64,000 nucleotides of DNA from Setaria digitata. Its lineage: Eukaryota; Nematoda; Chromadorea; Rhabditida; Setariidae. Location: contig RCAB01000003.1 of assembly GCA_003640385.1 (NCBI GenBank), positions 186,001 to 250,000 of the forward strand, given 5' to 3'. Under the pieces are notes generated by a model. The model was not told the DNA's origin. It saw nothing but the letters and a program-made list of their open reading frames with translations, and searched no databases. A program made the position numbers and the translations under genes. This document shows, one piece after another, positions 1 to 12,672 of this stretch (its first letter is position 1; the number at the start of each line of letters is the position of its first letter).

Positions 1-290
1 CCATGTAATATTAAAGTTAAGAAAGTACATGAAAAAAACAGTTTAAAGAATTTGGAATATAATTTTGTAATTGTAATACTTTTATAAAAGGATAAGAAAA
101 TGAAAAAATTAGTACATATTCGATGGAAACACTAATAAATTATACAACATAAAAAAGACTGAAATGAAATCAATAAGGAAAAGAACGTCCAAAACTACAA
201 ATTTTGAAACAAAATAGGTATAAAATTTTCAAGAAATTTCTTCAATAAAGATGTGACTTTTATAAAGCTCTTCTGACAAATTGAACCATT
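1..290. other. 3' flank of the downstream lysyl hydroxylase gene
   Basis: This AT-rich stretch follows the stop codon of the minus-strand lysyl hydroxylase gene that ends at 291. It should hold that gene's 3' untranslated region. I see no second gene and no canonical AATAAA in minus orientation close to the stop. Confidence 0.5.
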
Positions 291-3200
291 TTATGGATTT
301 AGGAAGGACACCGCGATATACCGAGTACCACTAGTTACTGGAAGGCCTTCATGCAAATGAGTCAAACGTCCTGGAAACATAGCTGCATACCCTTAAATAA
401 AAGAGAAATGAGCACTGAATAATGATAAACATAAACTGTAGAAATGATTTCTGATAATGATAGATATAAACTGTCATTAAGGAAAGCAACAATTAACGAA
501 GTTTCTTCTCAAACTACAACAAAATTACAATAAAAATGTTGTGAAGGTTAAAAAAATTACCGATCTGATCAGCAAGAACTGTGCAGTTATAGCGAACATA
601 ATGTACACCTCCACCCTCATAGTCTTTACCACGCTTGTTCAACGGAATGTCCACTGTATATGTTGAAGCATCGTGATGCGGTCGTAATGAAGACTGCTCA
701 CCTTGTTTGTATCGAACAACAAACATCATTATTGCTTCCACAGGCTATAATAACTTAGATATTAGTCTGAATCAAAGCAATCGGATTCGAAAATGAGAAA
801 AAGCTACCAGTATAATCAACTGAAACTGTAATAGAGTGAAACAAAATGTGTTGACATTTATACATATTTCAACCAATGCTACTGGCTTATTCAAGCAATT
901 TTTCAAATTATTTAAATTATATTAAAATAAACAGTACTGCACCTTCTGCAACAATGAGGAGATACAAATAATCTGCAATCGAGACTTTGTTTACAAACTC
1001 CAGTTTGAAAAAAAAAAAGGAAAAAATAATAGAAACGAAAGAAACGGAAGCGCTACAAGCAAAAGACACACTCTTTGATAGTAACCGATAAAAAGCTTTT
1101 CTTGCATTGGACGAACATATTCATCAAGAAAATACAACCATTCTTTTTCAAAGTTTATTTGATTCATGTGAATGTCAACAGTCGGTACATTTTCATATCC
1201 ACCTGCTAAACGGTCATCCTATAAAGCTGATTTTTTATCCAAATATTTTTCGAATGGAATTATCAATGCTTTGTAAAGTAAAAAGAAGTATAATAGCAAA
1301 TATCAGATATATAATTTCAAGAGTAAAGAAAAATTAAGCGCCTCTTAGGTTTCCCCATAAATATAAAATTTTTTTCTTAGTCACGACTTTTCGAGTAAAA
1401 ATAAAATTGAAAGTTTCTTACAATCTTCAAACAGAGATGGTTATCTACCAGCTTTAAATTTCGAGATTAAAAAGATAGTGTAAAAATCAGCCAAATTTAC
1501 CTCGTTCTTTCCACTAGACCACTGCCCGTAATGCTCCATTTCTTCAATCAATTCCTTAGTGAAATTTTCAGACATCAAAGGATATTCATAAACATCTGGA
1601 CATGGCTGAGGAATATCTTCATTATTCAGTGTCTCAAAATACTTCGGATGCAAATAACGGTTTTCCCACATCTAAAAGAAAACCACAAATTGAGCCAAGA
1701 GTTTGAAAACAAGTAAACTGGGCAAAATTACTTGACTAAAAATACAAAAAATACCGCCAGAACTAAAAATTTTTGTAGAAAGAACATTTGAAATAAAAAA
1801 CTGACATGCCGATTTTTAAATATTTCATACATTTCCGGATGCAACCTTTCGCTGTTGGTGACAAAATCCTCGGTATCAACCAAAAAACCATAAAAGTGTT
1901 GATTATCAATATGCATAAAATGTCCCTTGGTAGAAAAATACATATAATAATAAACACCAAAAAGTACGGAATTAATAGAGAGTTTATTTGCCGAGTTTAT
2001 TCGAATAATGTTAAATACCCAACTTATATAAAAAGTATGTATCAACTTTATTAAAAATTTTACCTTCGTCCGCGCGAACTCACAAAAACTCATATCTGCA
2101 TCGACCATTACATTGTAGGTGTAGCTGTTTTCAAACTCTTTAATCTGGAAGTTACGAGACTTTTGCTGATATTAAAAAACTGAATCTTTAATATATTAAT
2201 TATTTATATATATATATATACATTAATTATAGTTTTTTCAAGAATTACAAAAGTATAATTTACAGATTATTATTTCAGGAAACGAACCTTATCTTTATAG
2301 ATCAGTATAGCTCTGCTAATATAAGGTACATTCCATATTCCTATTCGTTTCCCATCTATTATTTCAATGTAGTCATCTGAGCGTGCGTAATAACCATTAA
2401 TGTCGAGAGCACCCCAAAAGTTCGAAAATAATTTTTCATGAATGGTTAACAACGGAGCGATAATACCGCTAAAAAAATAAACTTCGCGGATATTGGAAAT
2501 CTTTAAATAAGCGAAACAAAACTTCAATGGATTAATAATCAATAATAGCCACGGAAGGGGGATGATTTCAACTTGAAACTTGAAATTATCTCAAAATAAA
2601 TAAAATTCGAGAGCCTTCGAGGACTTCCCCGATAGTAACTGATAATAGAAGGCTGCCCTATGACAAGAGAAAAAATCCACACAATTTTCCAACAGTGGCA
2701 GTTTCAATCAGGAGTTCTAGAGTGTCAGCAGTTATCAGATGAACGTCACCATCGAGCATAAACACAAAATCATTCATGGCTTCATTTGCACGAGTCCTGA
2801 AATTTACAACAACATATTATGGAATTATTCAATAAAGACTAAAAAACGTCTTCTGAATATAAGGCAAATACTTGAAGATAAAAAAAAAAATCAATAACAC
2901 CAACAGAACAGCTTTTCTGGCTTCTCTTTCACCCAGTTCAGTATAGTTGTTGTCGTATTCTACTGTTCGATATAACTTCTTAGCACTTTTCAAAAACTCT
3001 TCGACCTAAGCGGATGAAAAGTGGAATTAAAGTTTTCCATCTAGTCAATTTTAAATTAAAATGTATACCAATTTTTTTCTTCCTATACAAATAAATTGTG
3101 TGATGACAAGTTTCAGAAGATGAAGTTAAAAAGGTTAGGAAATATTTCACGTTGAGAAGTTAGTATTTGAAGTCTTAATAATTTATATTAAAAAAAAACT

Positions 3201-5182
3201 CACATTTTTCTCACTGTACTTCTGATTGTTGTAAATATAAAAATCAATTCTGGAAGTAGGGTAAGAGAGACGGCTCACTGCTGCCAAGAATTCCTGAATA
3301 AAAGGGATAGGCTTTGTGATGAAAACTGCCAGCGCAATAGAGGGCCAAACATTTCCCGATGTCTCCTGAAAAAAACTTTACAGTGGGAAGACAAACATCA
3401 GAATTTTCCGGAATAATGTTTCGCTTGTAAAGTTTCGTCAGAAAATTTTGCCTATATTCATTTAATTTTATATTACAGAATATGAAACCGAAATGAAAGA
3501 CAACAAAGAAAAAAAAAGAAACATACTAGCAAGCTAGTAGTACCACATCGCCTGTAGCCATTTTCAGCAGACCAGGCTTTACCAACATAGTTACCTAAAT
3601 AATTCAACATCTGGCTTCCCTTGTTGCTTCCGAGAATTACGGATGGATAAGTGTTTCGTGGGACGTTGTGAATCTGAAAAAATCTATTTAATGAAAAAAA
3701 TTATTGCAGGATGCTGCTTGTTCTATGACTACAATGTTTCTTTTTTTTTTTTTTTAAATAACAAAAAAGAAACTTTTTGAACTGACTAATAACTATGCTA
3801 AATCTGCATGAAGCAATGAAGCACTTATTAGGGTTAGTTCCTTTTCCTCTGCTTACTTATATGCTTAAATTCAGCAGGTAATCACGACTAAGTTAAGGAA
3901 AAAAAAACTAAATGTTTCAAATGAGATTAAAACTTACATATGCATCGCCATTATCATGAAATAATAGCATGACCTCACTGACACCATTGTCGACATTTTG
4001 AAATAACAGTTCTTCGATATCATACGCCAAACCCAACATGTCCTGCAAAGAAAACTTCAAAAATTATACGGTTCGAGAAAAACTAATGAGAAAATTAATT
4101 AATCGGAAGGACGTAATGCAGCTTTGCTGTAATTCAAGCAAAACAAAATTTGGAATTATTAGAAAAAGTGGCATGAAATTACCACTGAAACACCAGAATA
4201 AAGGTTATTGTATGATAAAGTTTTGCCATCCTGCGATCCGATGAAGTCAAGCACATCCAAAATATTTGGAACAAAACCAATTAAAGCGACTGACTGAATC
4301 TCGCTAAACAGTAATTAAATGAAGTGCTTCTTTGACTCATCACCGAAATAATGATATTGAGAAACCTTACAAAACGATAATTTATTCAGTAATATATTCA
4401 AATATCTACACCACTTGCCGTTGCTCTAGCACCACCTTCGGTGTGAGAAGTGCACGACACTTATTGCACAAATAAAGGAACTGACAAATGATGTCGTTTT
4501 CGTCCGAGGTAATAATAGCATCGAATCTGAATATTTTTTTTTTTTTTGCCCATTTAATGGTAATTTCGCAAATTTATGCTGTTACAATCTTGAAAATGAT
4601 GAGTGATAAAAAGTGAAATTCATTTGCAAAAAAACTTCTATTAGTGGTCTATTTCACAACGAAGCAATGACAAGAAACGTTAACCCATCAATAATGAGTA
4701 AAATTGTAGAGTCGAGTGTTTTGAATGTGTCCAATTCAGCTGCCAACATATGCAATGATTTGTCGATAACCTAAATTCGAGAAAGAAATACTCCTTCATG
4801 GCTTGAAGAACAGTGAATAGGCAGACAGCAAAAGCATCAAAAGGAAACAATGAAATTTTCACCAAAGTCTTTCCAAAATAATTAAAATTGCACAATGTAC
4901 GACTTTAGTCAGATTACAGACCTAAAAATATTTACAAAGTTTGTCAAATCAACAACTGAAACAGATGCAAAATTTTACATTCCGATAACTGGCAGAACCT
5001 TGTTGTACGTCAAGAACTTTGAAATCAATATTATAATGTTCAGCTGAACACTTCAGTCTTTTTAGTGCATCATTATTACTATTGTTGAGTGCAAATACTG
5101 CTAATTTGTAGACAGATGAATCACATCTATCGGTCAATGAAAATGGTACCAAGAGTGGTAGTAAGATCACGAACGAGTACAT
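291..5182 (-). CDS. Procollagen lysyl hydroxylase paralog with degenerate glycosyltransferase domain (copy A)
   Basis: PLOD/LET-268 family protein of the endoplasmic reticulum, hydroxylating collagen lysines with Fe(II) and 2-oxoglutarate. The 16 exons are 4979-5182, 4685-4770, 4410-4526, 4183-4303, 3938-4042, 3527-3673, 3204-3365, 2905-3005, 2683-2796, 2288-2468, 2064-2165, 1806-1925, 1501-1671, 1072-1218, 561-744 and 291-391. They total 2163 nt (720 aa) in frame. The start follows a CTCAG acceptor by 9 nt and opens a signal peptide. The C-terminal dioxygenase keeps H649, D651, H701 and R711. The N-terminal glycosyltransferase domain keeps only the DxxD pair (D96, D99). It lacks the WxGGD and GGGQK motifs, a segment of about 12 residues around the Cys-Trp-Pro, the poly-Asp run, and the metal-binding His (Leu225 instead). 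I infer an active hydroxylase without glycosyltransferase activity. All intron phases match the upstream paralog. One acceptor (before 1925) lacks a U-rich tract. Confidence 0.93.
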
Positions 5183-5192
5183 TATCAGCTGC

Positions 5193-6324
5193 TGAGAATG
5201 TCTTTACCTAAAGAAAAAAATCCAAGACATTTCGTTAAAAAAAAAAGTTTCTCTGGCTTCAGTAAAAATAAAAGCCAGTACTGAAAACAAGTAAAGTTAT
5301 AACAACTGTAAAGACATGTAAAAACGAAAAAATTTACCTGTCACGCCGTGGTGAACCGACCAAATTACTGTAATTCTTTTGCTTGATACTAGTTACAGCT
5401 TAATCGAAAGCTTCGAAAAAGAAAGTACCAAATGCCTCTTGTGTTGCCATTATAAACTCATCACCTCAACATTTTGAGTATACTATAATGATACTGAGAG
5501 GTTAATGGATACGATGTTTCCAACCATCTACCAATCGAGCACTGAATTATTACAAACAGTCGACTCCTCTAAAAAGTGGAAATGGCCTCATTAAAAAAAA
5601 GAACCGAAAGACGCTAGAGTCCAAACATTGATGTAAGGATATTTGAAAAAAATATTTTGAAATTAAAATATCTGCAGAGCAAGCTAGGCCGGTATAATTT
5701 ATATTGTGATATCCTCAAATTTATTGACAAATCTCTTTACAACGAGATAATTAAAATATGACACAACAAAATTTTGCAAGAAAAAAGAACAACTGGTGTA
5801 ATTAAGATTAAAACTTACATATGCATCGCCACTGTCATGGAATAATAGCATACCTCAGCAGTTCAGAACAAGAGTTGGAAGTCTTAATCATAAAATGGTC
5901 GGTGAGATACTAAGTAGCAGTTCTAAGGAAGAAATTAAAACGAAAATGAAGTATTGAAAGCATTAAAACAAAAACACGCTATGGCAGTTCCAAATAAATT
6001 AAAGCTCATTTGGGCCGAAACAAAGACAAAATAATGCGTAAATTAAACGTAAGTCATGCCTAAAGCTTTGGAGAGCCAGAAGTGAAACTGTTTAAGGCAG
6101 ATAAAAATTCGGAACTCAGGGGAAAAAGAAATGAACTTCGAAATCCTTACCATTATCAATAATAATTAAATGCCACTGCAAACATTAGCTTGTCGAGAAT
6201 TAAATTTGAGAAGATCAATTACTACAAAAAAAAAAAGCAGAACTGATTTGTGAATAGCTTTTCTATGCTCGAAAGTAAGTAGAAGTTAACAGGTAACTCA
6301 GGTAAAATGAGAGGACTGATAAAT
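5193..6324. other. Intergenic region between the two lysyl hydroxylase genes
   Basis: About 1.1 kb separates the stop of the upstream copy from the inferred trans-splice acceptor of the downstream copy. It contains the 3' flank of the former, the 5' flank of the latter, and one recognisable exon relic at 5805-5857. Both genes are transcribed leftward, so polycistronic transcription with trans-splicing at about 5192 is possible, but the spacing is long for a nematode operon. Confidence 0.6.
5805..5857 (-). pseudogene. Relic of lysyl hydroxylase exon 5 and its splice donor
   Basis: This stretch matches 3924-3977 inside copy A: the first 27 bases are identical, followed by about 20 bases with three differences and a one-base gap near the end. 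The matched part covers the intron donor and the 3' end of exon 5. It is isolated, with no neighbouring exon in reading order, so it is a duplicated fragment rather than a gene. Copy B exon 5 is much less similar, so it derives from copy A. Confidence 0.75.
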
Positions 6325-9300
6325 TTATGGATTGATGAAAGACACAGCAATGTATCGCGTTCCTTGGGTGGTTTCTAATCCTTCATGCAAGTGCGTTAAA
6401 CGACCAGGGAATATCATCGAATGACCTGAAAATTAAAATCAACAGCTGATAGTCTAAATTGGGATTTTATTTGAAATAATTCAAATTAACATGCCGCTAT
6501 CAATTCTAACAAAACTTTAACAACCCTTGAGCACCTTTTGGAACAATGTCTATAGTCACTCCAAAATGTATTACTTGAGAAAATTGGATAAATTCCGCTT
6601 TACAGTAATTGATTTCATGGTAACAAGAATAGAGGTATGGACTTTTGTACCTACAGTAATAAGCTGCAAATATGTTATTAAATATGGGACCTTCGTTTAT
6701 TTTAGCAAAAATCACTCTAATAATATATGTAATTTTCGTTCTTGTCACTAAAAAAAAACTAATATATACCATGAAACTTGAAATGGAGGTCAGATAACAT
6801 GTTTTCTAAGCAATGACGTTACTAAAATTCAAACTCACCAACAACATCAGCATCAAAAGTGCAGTTATAACGCAAAAAATGTACACCGCCACCCTGATAA
6901 TCCACTCCTCGTTTATTTAATGCAATATCAATACTATAAGTTGAAGCATCATGATGAGGTCTCAACGAAGCTTGCTCCTCTGGCTTATAGCGTACAACAA
7001 ACATCATTACGGACTCTACTGGCTGAAAATTTGTTGGAAAAAAAAAAAGAAAGCTGTGATTTTAAATTTTTAGGGACCTTATTCATAAAGTTAACAAGAG
7101 GTGCATATTAAAGTCAGCAAAATCTGATGAAATTAAACAGCTCAGAATTACGAAAATAAAAAGTACAAAAGGCTTTTTCTATAAGTAGAAATATTCAAGT
7201 AACCCATATTGGAAAACTTTTACCAGAAGAGTTCTACTCGAAAAAATTTGGAAAAATAGTACTTTTTTAGTAAAAATAATTCAGATTTCCTTAACCCCTA
7301 TTAACACTTCCAACTTATGATTTTATATTTATTCGAAAATCAAAATTTTCCAATTATGAGAGAAGCAACAGATAACCAAACGATTTTCAACTGTTATTGA
7401 TAATTCGGTTTTGATTCCACATATGTTTCAAGATGTATATAAATCAATGAAATTTCAATTTCAAAACATTTTGCAAAGAGCATATTGAAGGATTTATAGA
7501 ACAAAAACTGTACTAAGTTATTAAAGTGAAATTTAATAGCTAAAATCTGTGGTGTTATCTCAAGCAATAGGGACTAACCCGTTTATAATAACCAATAAAT
7601 AATTTTTCTTGTATTGGTCGAACGTATTCATCCAGCATGTACAACCAATGTCGCTCAAAGTCAATCTGTTTCATATGAATGTCACGAGTAGGTACATTTT
7701 CATAACCACCAGCTAGTCTTTCATCCTGAAACTCAGTTTGGTTACAGGATTTACAATTCGAGACGACCACCTCATTTCAATCTAACTTCTCTTTACTACA
7801 ATCAAATCTAATAATTAAACAACTATTAGGGATCAAACTGACTCCTTATTTTGTGCTTTGTTTTAAAGAAAACGAATATATGGAAGAAAAAGAAAGAAAA
7901 ACAAATACCTTATGTCTGCCATCCGACCACTTCCCATAATGCTCACATTCTTCAATAAGTTCCGAACAAAATGCTTCCGACATAAGTGGAAAATCGTATA
8001 CATCCTGACATATTTCTAGAATCGGTACAGAACCATTAAGAGCAGCAAAATAATTTGGATGTATATACCGCTTCTCCCATAACTGAAAGAATTTTGAAGC
8101 TACTTTTTTAAAAGTGCCCTAAATAGATAATAAAGTAAAAGTGCTCGTAAAGTAATACGAGGATTAACAATAAGAAAATATTCCATTAATAGTACAGCGC
8201 AATTCAACATAAAATTGTTACCAATATCAGAAGAGTTGAAGGAAGCTCTAGTATTTGGAAAATGATCAGAATTACTTAACCTGTCGGTTGTTGAATATCT
8301 CATACATTTCTGGATGAGCTTTTGACAATTCGATATCTTCACTAATCACTAGAAAACCGTAGTGATAACTGTTATCAAGATAAAGGAAATGACCCTGTAA
8401 TGCAAATAAAACAAGTTAAAGAAGAACTGATTACGAAACAAACATTTAGTTATCCTTAATATTCATTAGGTGATTATGGTCATATTTAATAGCAGCGCAG
8501 CTGCTACTAATACATGGAAGAACAAAATGCTCCAAGTTTTTGCACTACAAAACTTACTTCATTACGAGCAAATGAGCAAAAGCTCATATCGGGATCTATT
8601 TTTTCATCATAATTGTAAGCGTTTGATAAAGCAGTCAACTAAAAAAATAATAAATGAATCAGATATGACCATTTAACATTTTATGATAATGTAACTAATG
8701 ACATGCACTTAGTTTTCAAACGAGTAAACTAAAATAAAATAGGAAAGATTTTCGAAAAGCACTGAGATGCAGTTGCAAGTATGATAAGATCCTGATAAAA
8801 GCTTGAAATGCATATTATAGAATTATTACTGCTCTAGAACTAGTGACCGAGACACAAATGCCAAAGTAAGCAAAATAGTTTGCTATATTATGCGCATACT
8901 CTCTATATAATCAATATAAATCCCTTTTTCATTGTCTAGAACAGTTCAAAATAGTTGGTAGTCTCGCCAGCATAATTTCTTACAAAAGCTCAGAATGATA
9001 ATTTAATCAAACTACATACTTTTTCATTCGCAATTACTAGAATCGAATTAATGAAAGGCACATTCCAAATGCCCACTTCCTTGCGATCAATGATATTTAG
9101 ATAATTCTCAGATCTAGCGTAGTATCCGTTACTAGAGATTGCTCCCCAAAAATTGGTGAACAAATTATGTAACTGTCCAACTAACGGTGCAAAAATCCCT
9201 CTGCAACAACCAAATGTAGTGGGTCTTTTAAAAATAATAATACATTTCCCAAAATGATATTACAGTGACCAATCTAATAATTATAATCAAGATTTCTCAA

Positions 9301-12300
9301 TAATATTAAGCAAAAGAATGCACTCAATGTTTCAGATTCAAATTCATTTTAATTTCTTGATTCCGGAATCAAGATGCTATTTTCACTGATGGTGAAAACT
9401 TTTCCAATAACTTACATATTTTTCTCCTTGACTGCATGAACTAGCAATAACAAAGACTCTGATCTGTTCAGGTGCACATCGCCATCAATCATTATCAGGT
9501 AATCACTACCCATTTCATAACTTTGTTTCCTGGAAAAAAGTTCGCAATTCTCTTAAATTCTCAGAAACTTATCTGTCGCCTCTAGTATTATAACACACTA
9601 TATCATTTAAAAAGAAATACAATGATCGAATTTTCCAAAAATTAATGTGAGAGTAACAAAAAGAGTAACATGATAGGTATGAAAAACAAATGAATAAATA
9701 AACAAAATTTTTGGAGATTTACTTAAGCGAACTGAGATTAAGAATTATTTGATGGCTGTCTTTAAACAATGTATCAAAATAAAAGAACGAACAATGAAAA
9801 CGCACGAGCTTCCCGCTCTCCAATGTCTGTTGTGCTATCATCATACAGAAGCGATCCATAACGTCCTTTTGCTTCTTCAATAAAGCTGTTAACCTAGAAA
9901 AATCTTCCGAAATTAGAAACTAACTATAATTCCGGCTCATTCGAATACATTCATTTTTTTAATCAAACTCTTCAAATCCTAAACTGCCATTTCAATTCGA
10001 ATTAAATTCATTTTGCAAAACAAAGCAAAATGAGAAACTAAATCAAATACATAACCCTTACCTTTCTCCTCTCTATTCCTAGAAAACAGCTAAATATTTT
10101 GAAACAAAACGAAAATTACAACGAAATAAAGGTGCTTACATCATTCTCCATGAAATTTTGATTGCAATAAATGTATAAATCAATTTTCTTGTCTGAATAA
10201 GTCAAACTCTTGACATTTTCGAAAAATTCACGAATAAATGGTATTGGTTTAGATATAATGATAGACACAAACAATTTCGGTAAATGATTTCTCTCGAAGT
10301 CCTAAATTCATGGAACCTAAAGTTCATTAAGCAGAAAACTGCTTATGAGGGCGTCATTCAGAACAAGGAAGATGAAAGATACAAACTGAATGCATAGAAT
10401 TTCAAAAATTTTTGTTTTATTCAAACAAATAATAAGGATTATCCTATATCTTTAACCAAATTTTCGAATAATACTATTGCCGTGGTTTCCGTTTTCTTGT
10501 TGATTGCCCTCAGCGGATCGATATAATTACCGATATGGTTTAAAAAAAGCTTGCTTGGACCATTGCCATGTATAACTGAGGGTGACGTGTTGTAAACGAA
10601 ATTATATACCTGAGAAAAAACAAAATTGAAACACGTTATTGAATCGAACTTGAAGGGTTTAGTTTTCCATTAAGAGACATCTGTAATATTGTAGGAAAAT
10701 ATAACCTTTCTGTACGCCCAAATTTATATTCTTTGTAATTGTAAATAACAGCCCACATGAAAAAAAAAAAGACTTACAAAATATGCTTCGTTTCTTTCAG
10801 CATCCGCTTCTAGCTTCACATCATCCGATGCGCCATTCAGATTTTGAAATAGAATACTCATCGAATCTAATGTCATTTTCAGAGACTCCTTCAAATAAAT
10901 TTCATGGAATCTAAACTCTTTACTAATAATTTTTAAATTCTGTATAAACGATTTCTAACTGAAATAATATTAGAAAATAAAGGAACAAACAGAGATATTT
11001 GGAAGCCGTCTAAGGCATAAACCTAATTTACAATGCAGAAAAATTCCACGGATGGTTGCGTGAATTATTTTCAGGAATATGCTAAGAAGGCTTTCTAATG
11101 AGCAAGGATTTCATAAGAAATACATATAGAAATAATGTTAATAATTATTATTGGATAATGGCTGCATATATTAGTAGGATGAACCGTTTTGTTAAGCCTT
11201 CACCACTTAACATTGATCATGTCTATGACACAGAGTATCTCTACCCGAAGTGACGGAGTGCCTTCGCGTAAATTTTACACGCTTATATGAGCTTCAAGAT
11301 TTCAATCATTATTCGTTTGGGATTAACTGTTAAAGCAAAAAGCATTCTAATTACTCCTAGTACGATAAATTCGGTGAAATCGACAAGAAATTAAGTTGTA
11401 GATAGAATGATGGTTCTTCATAACGTAATTTCTTTTGAAAAAAAAACTTTGCAGTCAGCTTCCACATAATCATTACCTATATTTGTAAGCCACTTAAAAT
11501 AAAAAAAAAAAAAAGTGAATTGTGAAAGGAATAAATCAAACTTACTCGTATCTGCTCGTCCAAGTAGAGGCGCGTGTAATACAGCTGATCATCATCATCA
11601 TCTTCCACATCCTCGTAGTTTATTAAGTTCCAAATTTCAGAAGCAAAACCCATAAAGATTCCAGAATTTAAATATCTAAAATTGTTCAATTAGCTATAAG
11701 GATTCAAGATTTCGTTTGCATCAAATATCTGACAATAACGGATGTACAAAATGTTTACTTGTACTCAAAGTTAACAAGAGTATGAGTATACCTGTATCCA
11801 AAGTTAACAAGCGGATATTTTGGAGCCAAATTTCTATCAGGCCAACAAAATGGTTCCGACGAAAATACAATACGAAATCCATCAAAAAAGGTGAAAAATT
11901 TCCGCAAAATTTGCTCTTCATTGTCCAACAGCATCACATCGTAGCTGTAATAAAATTGAATTGGTAGTTATATGAAAGACTGGATCACTTTTTGGTATTT
12001 TTCTAAATAAAAAACATATATATATATATTTTATTATATATATAAAAAAACTATATATACATATAAAATTATATATATATATAATTTTCTTAAGAAAATT
12101 TTGTCTGTTGAGGGAAAAACACAATTTATTTATCTACCCATCCATCTATTTTGAAAACTTACGCATCAATGAACAGTATTATTAGATCATCTCTTTTATA
12201 TTTTTCTAAAAATTTCCGTAAAATCCGTATTTTCTGTCCACCACCCTAAAAATAATTTGTTTTAAAAATATTTCATACAAATCAATTCTAATTTCTTAGG

Positions 12301-12672
12301 CCTCGATTTAATTAATGGTAGATATTAAATAGAGTACTTTCCGGAAAATAATACATAAATGACTGCAAAAATAAGAGGAGGAATCGAGCCTCAGTTCTCG
12401 AGATCAAATGTGTTTTTGCGATTTACTAGGTGCAGAAAAGGATGGCTAGCCTTCTCGACGCGGGTGTCGCCTCCCTGCCATTCTTCTCCTACACCGAGTA
12501 CTTCCAGCCTGATACCATTAGCATTTGCTGTGCGTTGCAGTCTCCTCAATCCGTCTGTTTCCTCCGTTGCAACTGTCACCACAAGCAAACTCGGCACTCC
12601 ACTTGCCATCTGCGCCACTGCTGTTCCACATATCAGTACACTCCCTATTGTTAATACCCATCTTGCTTTCAT
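6325..12672 (-). CDS. let-268: Procollagen lysyl hydroxylase / collagen glycosyltransferase, LET-268-like (copy B)
   Basis: Orthologue-like PLOD enzyme of the secretory pathway. The 16 exons are 12460-12672, 12163-12245, 11792-11944, 11546-11675, 10778-10888, 10475-10609, 10140-10301, 9802-9893, 9416-9529, 9020-9200, 8558-8638, 8281-8394, 7909-8082, 7579-7725, 6839-7022 and 6325-6425. They total 2175 nt (724 aa), close to human PLOD3. The start is the ATG at 12672, just after a CTCGCAG acceptor, and gives a signal peptide. The N-terminal glycosyltransferase domain shows [13 protein letters not shown] (72-76), DxxD (D98, D101), a Cys-Trp-Pro motif, five consecutive Asp (175-179) and VIHGNG with His244. 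A second Rossmann-like accessory domain carries an IDGDV motif. The C-terminal dioxygenase has H653, D655, H705 and R715. Everything needed for both hydroxylation and glucosylation is present. The symbol is by family resemblance to the single C. elegans gene. Confidence 0.95.
12016..12085. repeat. TA-rich low-complexity repeat in an intron
   Basis: Runs of alternating TA interrupted by short A and T tracts lie in the intron between exons 2 and 3 of the upstream lysyl hydroxylase gene. The sequence is self-complementary enough to fold into hairpins and is probably length-variable. A shorter TA run lies at about 2203-2221 in an intron of copy A. Confidence 0.8.
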
